From contig NW_026971099.1 in the NCBI RefSeq assembly GCF_963678635.1, positions 1-55,729 on the forward strand: 55,729 nt of DNA, in the 5' to 3' direction. Positions within the stretch are counted from its first letter, which is position 1. Every line of letters starts with the position of its first letter. The stretch is from Symsagittifera roscoffensis. Taxonomy: Eukaryota; Xenacoelomorpha; Acoela; Convolutidae. Below the pieces are notes generated by a model. That model was not told the origin of the DNA, searched no databases, and saw nothing but the letters and a program-made list of their open reading frames with translations. A program made the position numbers and the translations under genes. Below, in pieces: positions 33,421 to 45,733 of this stretch.

Positions 33421-33846
33421 ATGGTAAAATTTTCACCTTTTACTATTGATGCAACACATTTAATTTATAACACAATTTTCAACGAAAGAACAGGAAATAG
33501 TTTAAACTCAACCTATATCAATACACAGCAAACACTTAATAGAATAAAACATCTTACACAACAAGATTTTCAAACTCCATCAAATTTTAATAACGAGGAA
33601 ATAGTTGAAACAATTCCTTCAAAAATTCAACAAAGCATTTCTCCATTTCATCCTACACTTACAACAACACATAAAAAAAATACGCCATTCCCACAAACAA
33701 CTATTCAATCAACAGTAAAATCATCCGTTGTCCCAAACAAATTCAGAAATGGATTACCAAACATCAGACTGTTAACCAAAACACAACAACCAAACAAGCA
33801 AAAGCCACTAAAACGAAATAAATTCTCAAATCACAATTACAGATGA
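33421..33846 (+). pseudogene. Gag Thr/Gln-rich segment, longest form, unit 1
   Basis: 141 codons beginning MVKFSPFTIDATHLIYNTIF; the C-terminal part ends in basic sequence with TQQPNKQKPLKRNKFSNHNY. Its tail stays open here because an indel present in copy A is absent. It is preceded by TTATGTTTGGGACCCTGAATG-type sequence also found at 26297, 32734 and 35719. From 34109 the block joins directly to the reverse transcriptase piece, so capsid, zinc knuckle and Arg/Ser tail are deleted here. Confidence 0.55.
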
Positions 33847-34122
33847 AGTTTTTGCCAATAACAATAGAAACAGATCAATAAAAAACATAAAAAAACCTCC
33901 TTCGTTTGCAATCAAAACCAAGCATATGAACAACACTTCAACCAACAGATACCACAACAACTCTCCCGCACAGTTTTCTTCAATGACCAACAACGAACCA
34001 CAACAGATTGTTGTGAAAATTATCCATTTTTCCAACAAAACAAGAAAACAAATAAACAATTTACAAAATAACCTCTGGAATTTTGATCAACCAGATCATA
34101 TATAACAACCAGATGTTCTTGA

Positions 34123-34356
34123 ATGGTTGGAAACCAACAAAACTCATTTATTAGACTCTTTAATGGAGTCTCAAAAGAATTGGCAGCATTTTCAGCTTTA
34201 AGAGCAAATTTTTTCGACCACTCCTTCTTAGTAAAAATTTTAAAAATTTTTGGACAACCTTTTTATGCAATCACAAAACAAAACAGCAAATTTTTAAAGT
34301 TTGGAAAAATATCACAAAAATTTACTAGAAGAAAACATGAAAGCAGTTCCAGATAG
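34123..34356 (+). pseudogene. Reverse transcriptase palm fragment, unit 1
   Basis: 77 codons starting MVGNQQNSFIRLFNGVSKEL. Joined to gag sequence at about 34109-34122 (GATGTTCTTGAA|TGGTTGGAAACC), so the preceding LD..SAY block seen in copy A is absent. A connection and RNase H remnant follows at 34340-35045 with the same stops as copy A. Confidence 0.7.
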
Positions 34357-34379
34357 TTTACGTTTTTTTTCTCACTCGT

Positions 34380-35045
34380 GTTAAATTGCATGGACATGAA
34401 TTTGAAGGTAAGACAAAAACTTCATTAAAATTCCGAATAGATGCTAGTTTGAATTTTGAACCTCCACCAAACCAAAAAATTCAAAGAAATCCCTGGAATG
34501 TTAATTTTTTTAAAAATCTGTTTATAGAAAGCAATTATATCTAGGACCGTTTCATAAAATTCTCAGACAACAAAATAATTTTGAATGGACATTACAACAA
34601 CAAAACAATTTTGATGAATTAAAAACCCTCCTCACAGAACAGATCTGATCTCGAACACAATTCCAGATCCAGATCAACCATCCTATGACATGTGTGACGC
34701 TTCAAACTTTGGAATTAGCGCATCTTTCTTACAATCACATAAAAGAACATACAAAAAGAACCTTATATCAACAAAATCAAGGCTTTTACACAAGCAGAAA
34801 TCAGATTCTCTGCACTGATGAAAGAATGTACAGCTATAAAATATACTCACGCGTAATATGAATTCTTAATCCTTGGATCAAAGCATCCGATAGTTTTATT
34901 TACATATCACAAACCAATAATTTTTATTATTCACGAAAACCTAACCCAAACCTTGTAGTTTTCCGATTTCAATTTATCTTAAAGGAATTTCCAAAGCTTC
35001 ATTCACTTTGGACTGCAGGAGAAAACGTTTTTTCACCAGACACGC
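34380..35045 (+). pseudogene. RT connection and RNase H remnant, unit 1
   Basis: Contains the connection block around GGACATGAATTTGAAGG, the RNase H start (GACCGTTTCATAAAATTC), the DASNFGISAS block near 34692 and the KEFPKLHSLWTAGENVFSPDT end near 34982. Stops and frameshifts are shared with copy A, including the TGA after the first RNase H segment. The peptide continues in other frames to the duplication join at 35228. Confidence 0.65.
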
Positions 35046-35814
35046 TTAATTGAACACATCACATGAACTAACGCGGAAAACAACCGTAGAAAAACCACAA
35101 AATATAAAGTTTGTCCTTGCAAAAACAAAACATCACCACAATTGGAAAGCTGAGTATGCTTTGAAAAAATCAATCACGACAGATCAAAAAAGTCATTTGG
35201 AACATTTCTCTTTATACCTTCACATCCAAAATTTACACCTTTTACTATTGATGCAACACATTTAAACTATAACACAATTTTCAACGAAAGAACAGGAAAT
35301 AGTTTAAACTCAACCTATATCAATACACAGCAAACACTTAATAGAATAAAACATCTTACACAACAAGATTTTCAAACTCCATCAAATTTTAATAACGAGG
35401 AAATAGTTGAAACAATTCCTTCAAAAATTCAACAAAGCATTTCTCCTTTTCATCCTACACTTACAACAACACATAAAAAAAATACGCCATTCCCACAAAC
35501 AACTATTCAATCAACAATAACTATAATACGCCATTCCCATCAAAAAACAATATCTCTCAACTGGTACAAAAATGTTTCTTCAAAAAAGCTTAGTTAAATG
35601 GTCGAAAGCTGGCTCAATAAAAAAACCATCCGAATCGTACAGACAAGACATGCAATACAATTCATATTGTAGCAAAGACCTTAAAAAAACTATTTGCATC
35701 GATCTACAGCCTTTTTATTATGTTTGGGACCCTGAATGTTCTCATTCTTTAGATATTTAAATAACAACTGATCTTTCAGGTGCAGCAAATACCACTATTT
35801 CTCTACACAAAAAT

Positions 35815-36240
35815 ATGGTAAAATTTACACCTTTTACTATTGATGCAACACATTTAATTTATAACACAATTTTCAACGAAAGAACAGGAAATAGTTTAAA
35901 CTCAACCTATATCAATACACAGCAAACACTTAATAGAATAAAACATCTTACACAACAAGATTTTCAAACTCCATCAAATTTTAATAACGAGGAAATAGTT
36001 GAAACAATTCCTTCAAAAATTCAACAAAGCATTTCTCCATTTCATCCTACACTTACAACAACACATAAAAAAAATACGCCATTCCCACAAACAACTATTC
36101 AATCAACAGTAAAATCATCCGTTGTCCCAAAAAAATTCAGAAATGGATTACCAAACATCAGACTGTTAACCAAAACACAACAACCAAACAAGCAAAAGCC
36201 ACTAAAACGAAATAAATTCTCAAATCACAATTACAGATGA
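35815..36240 (+). pseudogene. Gag Thr/Gln-rich segment, longest form, unit 2
   Basis: 141 codons, nearly identical to 33421-33846 (T for S at residue 5, K for N in the VVPK/VVPN stretch). It follows a truncated copy of the same block at 35228-35516, so gag sequence appears twice within 600 bases. Confidence 0.55.
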
Positions 36241-36517
36241 AGTTTTTGCCAATAACAATAGAAACAGATTAATAAAAAAACATAAAAAAACCTCCTTCGT
36301 TTGCAATCAAAACCAAGCATATGAACAACACTTCAATCAACAGATACCACAACAACTCTCCCGCACAGTTTTCTTCAATGACCAACAACGAACCACAACA
36401 GATTGTTGTGAAAATTATCCATTTTTCCAACAAAACAAGAAAACAAATAAACAATTTACAAAATAACCTCTGGAATTTTGATCAACCAGATCATATATAA
36501 CAACCAGATGTTCTTGA

Positions 36518-37440
36518 ATGGTTGGAAACCAACAAAACTCATTTATTAGACTCTTTAATGGAGTCTCAAAAGAATTGGCAGCATTTTCAGCTTTAAGAGC
36601 AAATTTTTTCGACCACTCCTTCTTAGTAAAAATTTTAAAAATTTTTGGACAACCTTTTTATGCAATCACAAAACAAAACAGCAAATTTTTAAAGTTTGGA
36701 AAAATATCACAAAAATTTACTAGAAGAAAACATGAAAGCAGTTCCAGATAGTTTACGTTTTTTTTCTCACTCGTGTTAAATTGCATGGACATGAATTTGA
36801 AGGTAAGACAAAAACTTCATTAAAATTCCGAATAGATGCTAGTTTGAATTTTGAACCTCCACCAAACCCAAAAAATTCAAAGAAATCCCTGGAATGTTAA
36901 TTTTTTTAAAAATCTGTTTATAGAAAGCAATTATATCTAGGACCGTTTCATAAAATTCTCAGACAACAAAATAATTTTGAATGGACATTACAACAACAAA
37001 ACAATTTTGATGAATTAAAAACCCTCCTCACAGAACAGATCTGATCTCGAACACAATTCCAGATCCAGATCAACCATCCTATGACATGTGTGACGCTTCA
37101 AACTTTGGAATTAGCGCATCTTTCTTACAATCACATAAAAGAACATACAAAAAGAACCTTATATCAACAAAATCAAGGCTTTTACACAAGCAGAAATCAG
37201 ATTCTCTGCACTGATGAAAGAATGTACAGCTATAAAATATACTCACGCGTAATATGAATTCTTAATCCTTGGATCAAAGCATCCGATAGTTTTATTTACA
37301 TATCACAAACCAATAATTTTTATTATTCACGAAAACCTAACCCAAACCTTGTAGTTTTCCGATTTCAATTTATCTTAAAGGAATTTCCAAAGCTTCATTC
37401 ACTTTGAACTGCAGGAGAAAACGTTTTTTCACCAGACACG
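36518..37440 (+). pseudogene. RT palm, connection and RNase H remnant, unit 2
   Basis: The palm frame at 36518-36751 is identical in translation to 34123-34356. Connection and RNase H follow with the same breaks; one extra C in the ACCAAACCCAAAAAATTC stretch near 36866 adds a further shift, and the RNase H end carries a TGA in place of the Trp codon (CACTTTGAACTGCAGG, 37400). Confidence 0.65.
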
Positions 37441-38158
37441 CTTAATTGAACACATCACATGAACTAACGCGGAAAACAACCGTAGAAAAACCACAAAATA
37501 TAAAGTTTGTCCTTGCAAAAACAAAACATCACCACAATTGGAAAGCTGAGTATGCTTTGAAAAAATCAATCACGACAGATCAAAAAAGTCATTTGGAACA
37601 TTTCTCTTTATACCTTCACATCCAAAATAATCATTACAAGTAGATTTATTAGGTAATTCTACAATTGAATCAATGCCATACTCATCATGTAAAAAAAACA
37701 ATACACAACAAAACCCATCTAAACAATTGTAATATGGTAAAAACCCATTCCCTTTAATAGAAAAAGAGAAATTAACTGTTGGCTAAAATTTCAAGGACCT
37801 CCTTATTTAAATTTCAAATATACCATACATGATCTTTTCAATCTACAGACAAAATCGCTCTCTCAAAACGAAAAATCCGAACATCTTTCTACCAACTACA
37901 GAACAAAAAACACTAGAATTACTACAGAAAAACCAATACTTGACAAGTTAAAACCTGTTACTAAACAAGTTAAAACCTGGCATAAAAAAACAAAACCTAT
38001 AAAAGCAGATATCACAACCTTAGGAAACAAAACACAACTCAGATATTTCCAAAAACTCGAAAAATTCAACAATAAAAGAAAACGATGAACCCTTCTCATA
38101 CCATACTACAGAAAAAAAATTACCCTGTTTACCATTGAGTATGATATTAATAGCATTT

Positions 38159-38822
38159 CACGTTTCACATTCATTAAAAAAAGGACATGCAGGATCAGAG
38201 AAAACAAAATCAAATTTAATTCAAAACTTCTACTTTCCAAACGCACGTTATGAAAAAAAGTCTTATGCAACAATTGTATAACATGTTATAAAAATTAGAC
38301 ATATCCACATCAGAAACAATTAGCAGAAAAACAAGATTTCAAAGGACAAATTTTATATTTCAACCACAGGATATCATTTGACACAAAAGGACCGATATCC
38401 CCTCCTCAGAGGGAAATTCATACATCATGGTGACAGCTGATGCATTTGCCCATCATATAGCACTTAATCCTGTACCTCATTGTAATGCTCATTATGAAAA
38501 CACAACACTTTATGAACATTGGGTAAACAAAATTGGACTATCACAAACCCTTGTCACGGATAATGGTACTGATTTCATTCTTTATAGTATTAAACAAAAA
38601 CGATGAACATCTCATGTCTAATGGACTAATGGTTTAGTCGAAGGTATGAACCGTTTTCTACAAAAATATCTTAGATGTATCATCAATGGAAACGAAAACA
38701 GTTATACCGAATGGTCAATTGACGTAAAGTTTTTCCCATTAGCTTATAATTCACAAATAACAACAACATTAGGACTGTCACCCTATAAAATGGTTTTCAA
38801 TCAAATTCACAGACACCGATAA
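38159..38822 (+). pseudogene. Integrase, longest copy in the window
   Basis: The zinc-binding region (FHVSHSLKKGHAGSEK, then CNNCITCYKN) is followed by the core: FDTKGP with the first Asp (38380), VTADAFAHHIALNPVPHCNA, LVTDNGTDFIL with the second Asp (38559) and WTNGLVEGMNRFLQKYLRCI with the Glu (38640). SQITTTLGLSPYKMVFN closes the core. All three catalytic residues are encoded, but the second Asp and the Glu are only 26 codons apart rather than about 35, so roughly nine codons are missing. A frameshift near 38400-38415, a TGA at 38604 and a TAA at 38619 also break it. Copies at 43289 and 49888 share these lesions. Confidence 0.85.
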
Positions 38823-39088
38823 TGTTCACGGCAAACTCCTCAAAAAACGCACAAGGTTATTATCAACCTATTTGCTTTCAATATGTTACAATTTACCACT
38901 ACATACACATGATGAAGATCCGTTTCATTGCTCACAAATCCTAAAATTAGCTTCTGGAACAAATACTGAATGGATTTCAAACCGAAATAAAAAACACAAC
39001 GAAACTTATCAAAAAAGCGAAGGCAGAATTGTAGCAAAGGCAGAATAATCAATTTCAAATAAAATCACGCTTCATACCAGCCACCAAA

Positions 39089-39412
39089 TTGAAAAAAGGA
39101 ACATATGTCCTAGTTCCAAACTTTGTATTACAAAAACTACAACCTATCCGTAAAGAACCATACCAAACACTTAAAAAACCCACAGATGTTACGAATTACT
39201 TATTGTTTCTAATAAAAAAAGAAATTATCCAACATTGGAACAGTCTTTTACGACTCTACCCAAAAAAAATACGCCCTTCGCGAATTAACACAATAACATT
39301 CTTTTATACAATAAACAATGTAGAAAAACCATGGAAATTTATAAGCAATAGAAAAGTCAACACTCAAATCATTCAATTATTTTTACCCAAAACACTCAAA
39401 CAATTTTTCTGA
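39089..39412 (+). pseudogene. Integrase C-terminal domain
   Basis: 107 codons starting MKKGTYVLVPNFVLQKLQPI and containing YQTLKKPTDVTNYLLF and IIQHWNSLLRLYPKK. The pattern G..VLV....KL.P...EPY......DV...L......I.H...L..YP is the C-terminal SH3-like part of gypsy integrases (GPY/F module, here EPY). This copy is intact over the module; the two array copies at 44219 and 50818 have one A fewer in an A-run near 44345 and 50944 and are frameshifted. The ATG is internal to the ancient polyprotein, so this is a fragment, not a separate gene. Confidence 0.75.
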
Positions 39413-40311
39413 TTACAGTACCAAAGAAGCTGCAAGAGATGACCAAATACCTCAAAAACAAAAATTTAATCACAAACTAGAGGAAAATTGTTTATTACAA
39501 GGAACAAAAAATCACAACAACGCAAATCATGGCGATTCCGAAGCCAACCATGGAAAGATTATAAAACTTTTGTCCAACAGCCAATATATTAAAAAACATT
39601 GCACTTCAGAAACCTCATGATTAAATAATATACGTTCATAATACTCGGACAGTTGCTTCTCAAGAATTTTTCTGTATCAACCTTGAACAACTAGTTCAAA
39701 TTCAACCAATCACAATTCTTTGGAAGATCACCCCATTCTGAAGCCATATTCCTTAGCCGACATTTTGCTAAGTACAAATAGATCTGAAATTATAACTAAT
39801 ATACCTCCAGTTCACAACATTCATATATATAATATAAATCTCAAACCATCCTCTATCACCAATTACAAAAATCAACAATATTGTCTCAACTTAAACCCCA
39901 CGTTTCCCGTAAGGTAAACGTTAAATAAGCCTAAAGACCAAATCTGACATGATCATTTAGCCTGAATTCGATACAACTTCACAAAACTCCTAACCATCCA
40001 ATAAATAAAAACAAAATTATAAAGTTCATTTCTAAATTTCAAGACCTTACTTCACCGAAAACTTCCCATATCCAACCAACTCGTCAAAAATTAATAAACA
40101 ATCTGACCACGCTCAATTTCCCACCCTAAAAAAAACTTTTAGCCGAATTTAATCATTTCTCAAATGCTTCTTTCTAGACCATTTCAATATTTCAAGATAA
40201 TCTTTTCAAATTACTTTCAATTTTTGCAACACTTTTACAAATTTGTATTTTTGTTATCATAGATACTTTAGAAATAGCACTTCTCCTCTTCAAAAATTTT
40301 TGCAGCCTCTT
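39413..40311 (+). pseudogene. Post-integrase segment: basic pol tail, then possible env-related fragment
   Basis: After the integrase domain a basic piece (TKEAARDDQIPQKQKFNHKL) may be the pol C-terminus. Then come the piece EFFCINLEQLVQIQPITI (about 39667-39720), the 65-codon frame at 39720-39917 containing SLADILLSTNRSEIITNIPP, and the start of a hydrophobic stretch near 40200-40310. The segment is cut at 40311, where the sequence enters the 6.6-kb array; in the array the same segment runs on to 45542. I infer an envelope-related origin from the hydrophobic stretch and the position after pol; no family motif proves it. Confidence 0.4.
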
Positions 40312-40989
40312 CGTAACGCTTACGCTAACGCTTAATACACAGTCTAACGCTTAACATAATACACAGTCCTTACCCACTCTATTTATCACAACAAAACTTA
40401 TCTGTAAAAACAATAGATGTACCAAAAAAAACTTGGATATATAACATTCTACAACCTATAATCAGGACTATCTTACACATGGATCTTCTAATAGTTTTTT
40501 TCCTTAAAACACTTTCCCCTTGTATTTTTGAAACTCACATTTATTCAGAATCCTTCCCCCCGATTAGGACCACAAGACCTTCTAGCTACATATTATGATT
40601 GGAATAAAATCAGCAAAAGACACTACATAATTACGCAATAAATCAAGTAACCCAATGCGAATCTGAACCACTAGATATAGAATCAACAAATATAGTACCA
40701 ACACTTTAATATCAAAAGCACGAGTACAACTCTAACAGGATTTGATTCCACAGCAATATTTTGAGAGAAGAAAAAACATTTTGCTAACAAGTCTCAAATG
40801 GAAAGAAAAACAGACTCGATCACGAAATTTTTTACCAAAGTAAAATCAAAAGACTTTGGCATGTTAACCCTGAAGATTGCAAAACTAATTATAACGATTA
40901 ATTTTAAATAAAAATAAAATAACAAATCGCAAATTAATCAAATTTCAAAGTTTATCAGGCTCCGCACATTGAGCAAAACTTGAAAGACA

Positions 40990-42260
40990 CCAAGGTCATA
41001 CTAAGTTAGACAATAACTATCCGTTTCACGGCGCTCACGTTCGTTTAACTTGTGATATACATGACAAAAACTGGATATCACCCATTGAAATCAAAATCAG
41101 CTGCAAGGCTGACACAAAAAACACAGGATAACAAGAAGTATTGTGTTTCGATTGATTTGGAAAATTCAATTTAAAAAATTTAATTGACAGGTGACTTAAT
41201 AGATGGTTGTATACTATAACAAGGAATATGCTTTTCTTGTAAGAACTATCAGGGATATTGCAATCCTACCACCCAAACCCAGGCAACCATTGTTTTGTTC
41301 CCTGGACACACTTGTACCACCTTTTAAATTGCTGAAATCCACACAAGAATGAAAAAATTTCACCGAAAACATTTTATTGAACAAATTCCTGTTAAAAGAT
41401 TCAATCCTGATAAATTAAGATCAGTTAGGCAAAACGATAAAAACGTGAACGGTATTGAAAAGAAATTAACGCGTTTCCAATTTTTACCCTCAAACAGGAG
41501 TAAATTGTAAAACTCCTGAACCGCTTTTGAAACTAAATATTCAAAAATTTTTGTCAAATACAAAAAAACTTCGACATGAAAACAGCCAACTTAATTATTA
41601 ACCCAGTAAAACCACATCAAAAACGCAAAAATGATTTATTTTATATCCCGATAACATTTTCTAAAAACACAGTAAACCATTGAGGAAAATGTCCCAGAAG
41701 ATGGAGATAGCACACGATTGCAAGAACTCTCACTTATGAAAAAGAAATATTTTGGTGCAAGTCGATATGATATACATCTGGATATGAAACTGGACTACAC
41801 CCTAAGCAAAATTTTTCAAGAAATGTCATCATCCGAACTAGAAACATTTCACCATCTTTGTGAACTCGAACGTGAACACATTTTACAATCAGTTGCATTA
41901 GAAGTATTGGAAATACCCTATGCAGGATCTTTATTATCAAACAATAGATCAAATTTCATCGACTGCGAAGGAAACATCTCTTGTACTACGCGTGTGCTAA
42001 AAAAAGTTTCAACGTTATACGTTTTTGAAGATAAAGAATCACTTTATACTACAAAATTCAAGTATATTTTGTTGATACGCTTTCACGACGCACATATTGT
42101 TGGGATACAGCTGTCCCATGTGGTTCTGAAAATAGCCCCGACTTAGTACAGCTAAATCCAATTGAAGATAAAAATTATCTTTTTACTCCAGACCTTACTC
42201 TTATGCCACCATTAGAAAAAATCTCACCAGAAAGCATAACAGCAGTCGCTCGTAACCCAA
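40990..42260 (+). pseudogene. Envelope-like protein segment, array unit 1
   Basis: Successive open pieces read like one cysteine-bearing ectodomain. Frame 2 near 41006-41170 contains YPFHGAHVRLTCDIHDKNW and EIKISCKA. Frame 3 near 41220-41325 contains GICFSCKNYQGYCNPTTQTQ and FPGHTC. Frame 3 continues as a basic 53-codon piece (41349-41510), a stop-rich stretch, and the 142-codon frame 41718-42146 (YTLSKIFQEMSSSELETFHH; NISC; NRSNF, an N-glycosylation-type site). A further piece in another frame runs to about 42260 (AVPCGSENSPDL). I infer an env-like gene because gypsy elements of the errantivirus type carry env 3' of pol. The family is not proved, and stops and shifts make it non-functional. 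Confidence 0.45.
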
Positions 42261-42344
42261 AATAGACTTAAAACCAATGGGTATTTAATCCAGATCAGAA
42301 AATACAAAATTTTCACTAAAATAGATAAATACAAAGACAATAAA

Positions 42345-42572
42345 TTGACAAAAACTTACGAAAACTTGCTGAAACCGCAAGTTTCTCAGATAATTATGCA
42401 CAAGAATGGAGCTGATTTTTCAAAGATATTAAAGACTCTATTTTTATATCCTAACAGTGGAAAGTACCGTCCACAAGATATTTCACCAAATATAATCTTT
42501 AAGGAATTTCCAAAGCTTCATTCACTTTGGACTGCAGGAGAAAACGTTTTTTCACCAGACACGCTTAATTGA
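42345..42572 (+). pseudogene. Chimeric open frame across the array junction (env-like / RNase H tail)
   Basis: 75 codons. Residues 1-51 (MTKTYENLLKPQV, then GADFSKILKTLFLYPNSGKY) belong to the env-like side; residues 52-75 (KEFPKLHSLWTAGENVFSP) are the end of RNase H. The join lies at about 42497 (AATATAATCTTTA|AGGAATTTCC) and happens to keep frame. Unit 2 has the identical frame at 48944-49171. Unit 3 has the env-like side but continues into different sequence after 55680, which shows where the rearrangement took place. Confidence 0.65.
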
Positions 42573-43288
42573 ACACATCACATGAACTAACGCGGAAAAC
42601 AACCGTAGAAAAACCACAAAATATAAAGTTTGCCCTTGCAAAAACAAAACATCACCACAATTGGAAAGCAAGTATGCTTTGAAAAAATCAATCACGACAG
42701 ATCAAAAAAAGTCATTTGGAACATTTCTCTTTATACCTTGACATCCAAAATAATCATTACAAGTAGATTTATTAGGTAATTCTACAATTGAACCAATACC
42801 ATACTCATCATGTATAAAAACAATACACAACAAAATCCATCTAAGCAATTGTAATATGGTAAAAACCCATTCCCTTTAATAGAAAAAGAGAACTTAACTG
42901 ATGGCTAAAATTTAATTTTCAAGGACCTCTTGATTTAAATTTCAAATATACCATACATGATCTTTTCAATCTACAGACAAAATCGCTCTCTCAAAAACCA
43001 AAATTCCGAACATCTTTCTACCAACTACAGAACAAAAAACACTAGAATTACTACAGAAAAACCAATACTTGACAAATTAAAACCTGTTATTAAACAAGTT
43101 GAAACCTGGCATTAAAAAACAAAACCTATAAAAGCAGATATCACAACCTTACGAAACAAAACACAACTCAGATATTTCCAAAAGTTCAAAAAATCCAACA
43201 ATAAAAGAAAACAATGAACTCTTCTCATACCATACTACAGAAAAAAAATTACCCTGTTCACCATTGAGTATGATATTACTAGCATTTC

Positions 43289-43951
43289 ACGTTTCACATT
43301 CATTAAAAAAGGACATGCAGGATCAAAGAAAACAAAATCAAATTTAATTCAAAACTTCTACTTTCCAAACGCACCGATATGATAAAAAGTCTTATGCAAC
43401 AATTGTATAACATGTTATAAAAATTAGACATATCCACATCAGAAACAATTAGCAGAAAAACAAGATTTCAAAGGACAATTTTTATATTTCAACCACAGGA
43501 TATCATTTGACACAAAAGGACCGATATCCCCTCCTCAGAGGGAAATTCATACATCATGGTGACAGCTGATGCATTTGCCCATCATATAGCACTTAATCCT
43601 GTACCTCATTGTAATGCTCATTATGAAAACACAACACTTTATGAACATTGGGTAAACAAAATTGGACTATCAGAAACCCTTGTCACGGATAATGGTACTG
43701 ATTTCATTCTTTATAGTGTTAAACAAAAACGATGAACATCTCATGTCTAATGGACTAATGGTTTAGTCGAAGGTATGAACCATTTCCTACAAAAATATCT
43801 TAGATGTATCATCAATGGAAACGAAAACAATTATACCGAATGGTCAATTGACATAAAGTTTTTCCCATTAGCTTATAATTCACAAATAACAACAACATTA
43901 GGACTGTCACCCTATAAAATGGTTTTCAATCAAATTCACAGACACCGATAA
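43289..43951 (+). pseudogene. Integrase, array unit 1
   Basis: Same order and lesions as 38159-38822: zinc-binding residues at 43288-43425, FDTKGP near 43508, TDNGTDF near 43688, NGLVEGMNHFL near 43760. It has GATATGATAAAAAG where the earlier copy has a shorter run, leaving TGA-TAA in frame before the CC pair. Confidence 0.8.
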
Positions 43952-44218
43952 TGTTCACGGCAAACTCCTCAAACAACGCACAAAATTATTATCAACTTAT
44001 TCGCTTTCAATATGTTACAATTTACCACAACATACACATGATGAAGATCAGTTTCATTGCTCACAAATCCTAAAATTAGCTTCTGGAACAAATACTGAAT
44101 GGATTTCAAACCGAAATAAAAAACACAACGAAACTTATTACAAAAAAGCGAAGGCAGAATTGTAGCAAAGGCAGAATAATCAATTTCAAATAAAATCACG
44201 CTTCATACCAGCCACCAA

Positions 44219-44470
44219 ATTGAAAAAAGGAACATATGTTCTAGTTCCAAACTTTGTATTACAAAAACTACAACCTATCCGTAAAAAACCATACCAAACA
44301 CTTGAAAAACCCACAGATGTAACGAATTACTTATTGTTTCTACTAAAAAAGAAATTATCCAACATTGGAACAGTCTTTTACGACTCTACCTAAAAAAAAT
44401 ACGCCCTTCGCGAATTAACACAATTACATTCTTTTATACAATAAACAATGTAGAAAAACCATGGAAATTT
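44219..44470 (+). pseudogene. Integrase C-terminal domain, array unit 1, frameshifted
   Basis: Starts LKKGTYVLVPNFVLQKLQPI as at 39089, but one A is missing in the run near 44345, so the second half continues in another frame and meets a TAA at about 44391. Confidence 0.7.
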
Positions 44471-45308
44471 CTAAGCAATAGAAAAGTCAACATTTAAATC
44501 ATTCACTAATTTTTACCCAAAACACTCAAAATTTTTTTTTGATTACAGTACCAAAGAAGCTGCAAGAGATGACCAAATACCTCAAAAACAAAAACTTAAT
44601 CGCAAACTAGAGGAAAAATGTTTATTACAAGGAACAAAAAAATCACAACAACGCAAATCATGGCAATTCCGAAGCCAACCATGGAATGATTATAAAACTT
44701 TTGTCCAACAGCCAATATATTAAAAAAACAATGCACTTCAGAAACCTCATGATTAAATAAAATACGTTCATAATACTCGGACAATTGCTTCTCAAGAATT
44801 TTTCTGTATCAACCTTGAACAACTAGTTCAAATTCAACCAATCACAATTGTTCGGAAGATCACCCCATTCTGAAGCCATATTCCTTAGCCGACATTTTGC
44901 TAAGTACAGATAGATCTGAAACTATAACTAATAAACCTCCAGTTCACAACATTCATTTATATAATATAAATCTCAAACCATCCTCTATCACCAATTACAA
45001 AAATCAACAATTTTGTCTCAACTTAAACCCCACGTTTCCCGAAAGGTAAACGTTAAAAAAGCCTAAAGACCAAATCTGACATGATCATTTAGCCTGAAGT
45101 CGATACAACTTCACAAAACTCCTAACCATCCAATAAATAAAAACAAAATTATAAAGTTCATTTCTAAATTTCAAGACCTTACTTCACTGAAAACTTCCCA
45201 TATCCAACCAACTTGTCAAAAATTAATAAACAATCTGACCACGCTCAATTTCCCACCCTAAAAAAACTTTTAGCTGAATTAAATCATTTCTCAAATGCTT
45301 CTTTCTAG

Positions 45309-45542
45309 ACCATTTCAATATTTCAAGATAATTTTTTCAAAATACTTTCAATTTTTGCAACACTTTTACAAATTTGTATTTTTGTTATCATAGATACTTT
45401 AGAAATAGCACTTCTCCTCTTCAGAAATTTTTGCAACCTCTTCGTAATTTTCTACTCCGTCATAAAAATTTACTATAACTTCTCAAAAATTTTTGACCAC
45501 CTGCTCATATACGAAATAAATGTTACGACATTCCTTCAATAA
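45309..45542 (+). pseudogene. Hydrophobic, membrane-segment-like open frame, array unit 1
   Basis: 78 codons open without a Met start. Contains LSIFATLLQICIFVIIDTLE, then IALLLFRNFCNLFVIFY and IYYNFSKIFDHLLIYEI, one long or two adjacent membrane-type segments. It follows sequence with NNLTTLNF-type words. A membrane anchor of an env-like protein is a reasonable inference, but its place upstream of the other env-like pieces is not the usual order. Confidence 0.4.
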
Positions 45543-45733
45543 GAAGACATTTTTCTTCTTTTACTATTTTTTCTCACTTTTCTACTTCCCCTAATTTAAA
45601 CAATTTGTAAATGCATAAAAAAAGCCAGAATTACTTTATCTCTAGCATCAATCTTCTTTTCATAGACGAATACTATACGCAACACATGTTAACTAATAAA
45701 AAGATAAATATTCAAAATATTCAAATTTGCTAA

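Larger units (their letters stand above)
32835..37621 (+). repeat. 2394-bp tandem duplication inside the gypsy array (two units)
   Basis: Unit 1 is 32835-35227 and unit 2 is 35228-37621. Equivalent landmarks are offset by 2393-2396 bases: MVKF gag frames at 33421 and 35815, reverse transcriptase frames at 34123 and 36518, AACGCGGAAAACAACC near 35071 and 37467. The join at 35225-35230 (ACATCCAAAATTTACACC) uses a short AAAAT overlap between two parts of the element. After unit 2 the sequence resumes the normal order at AATAATCATTACAAGTAG. The units differ by a handful of bases, so the event is recent relative to the decay of the element. Confidence 0.85.

Noticed and set aside
38580-38640. An alternative genetic code, because stops interrupt convincing integrase sequence
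   Set aside because: TAA, TAG and TGA all occur, together with frameshifts and missing codons, and copies share the same lesions; ordinary decay before duplication is enough.
41734-41952. Reverse-strand 72-codon frames at 41734, 48333 and 54931
   Set aside because: They lie opposite the env-like forward frame and are repeated only because the units are; they are shadows.
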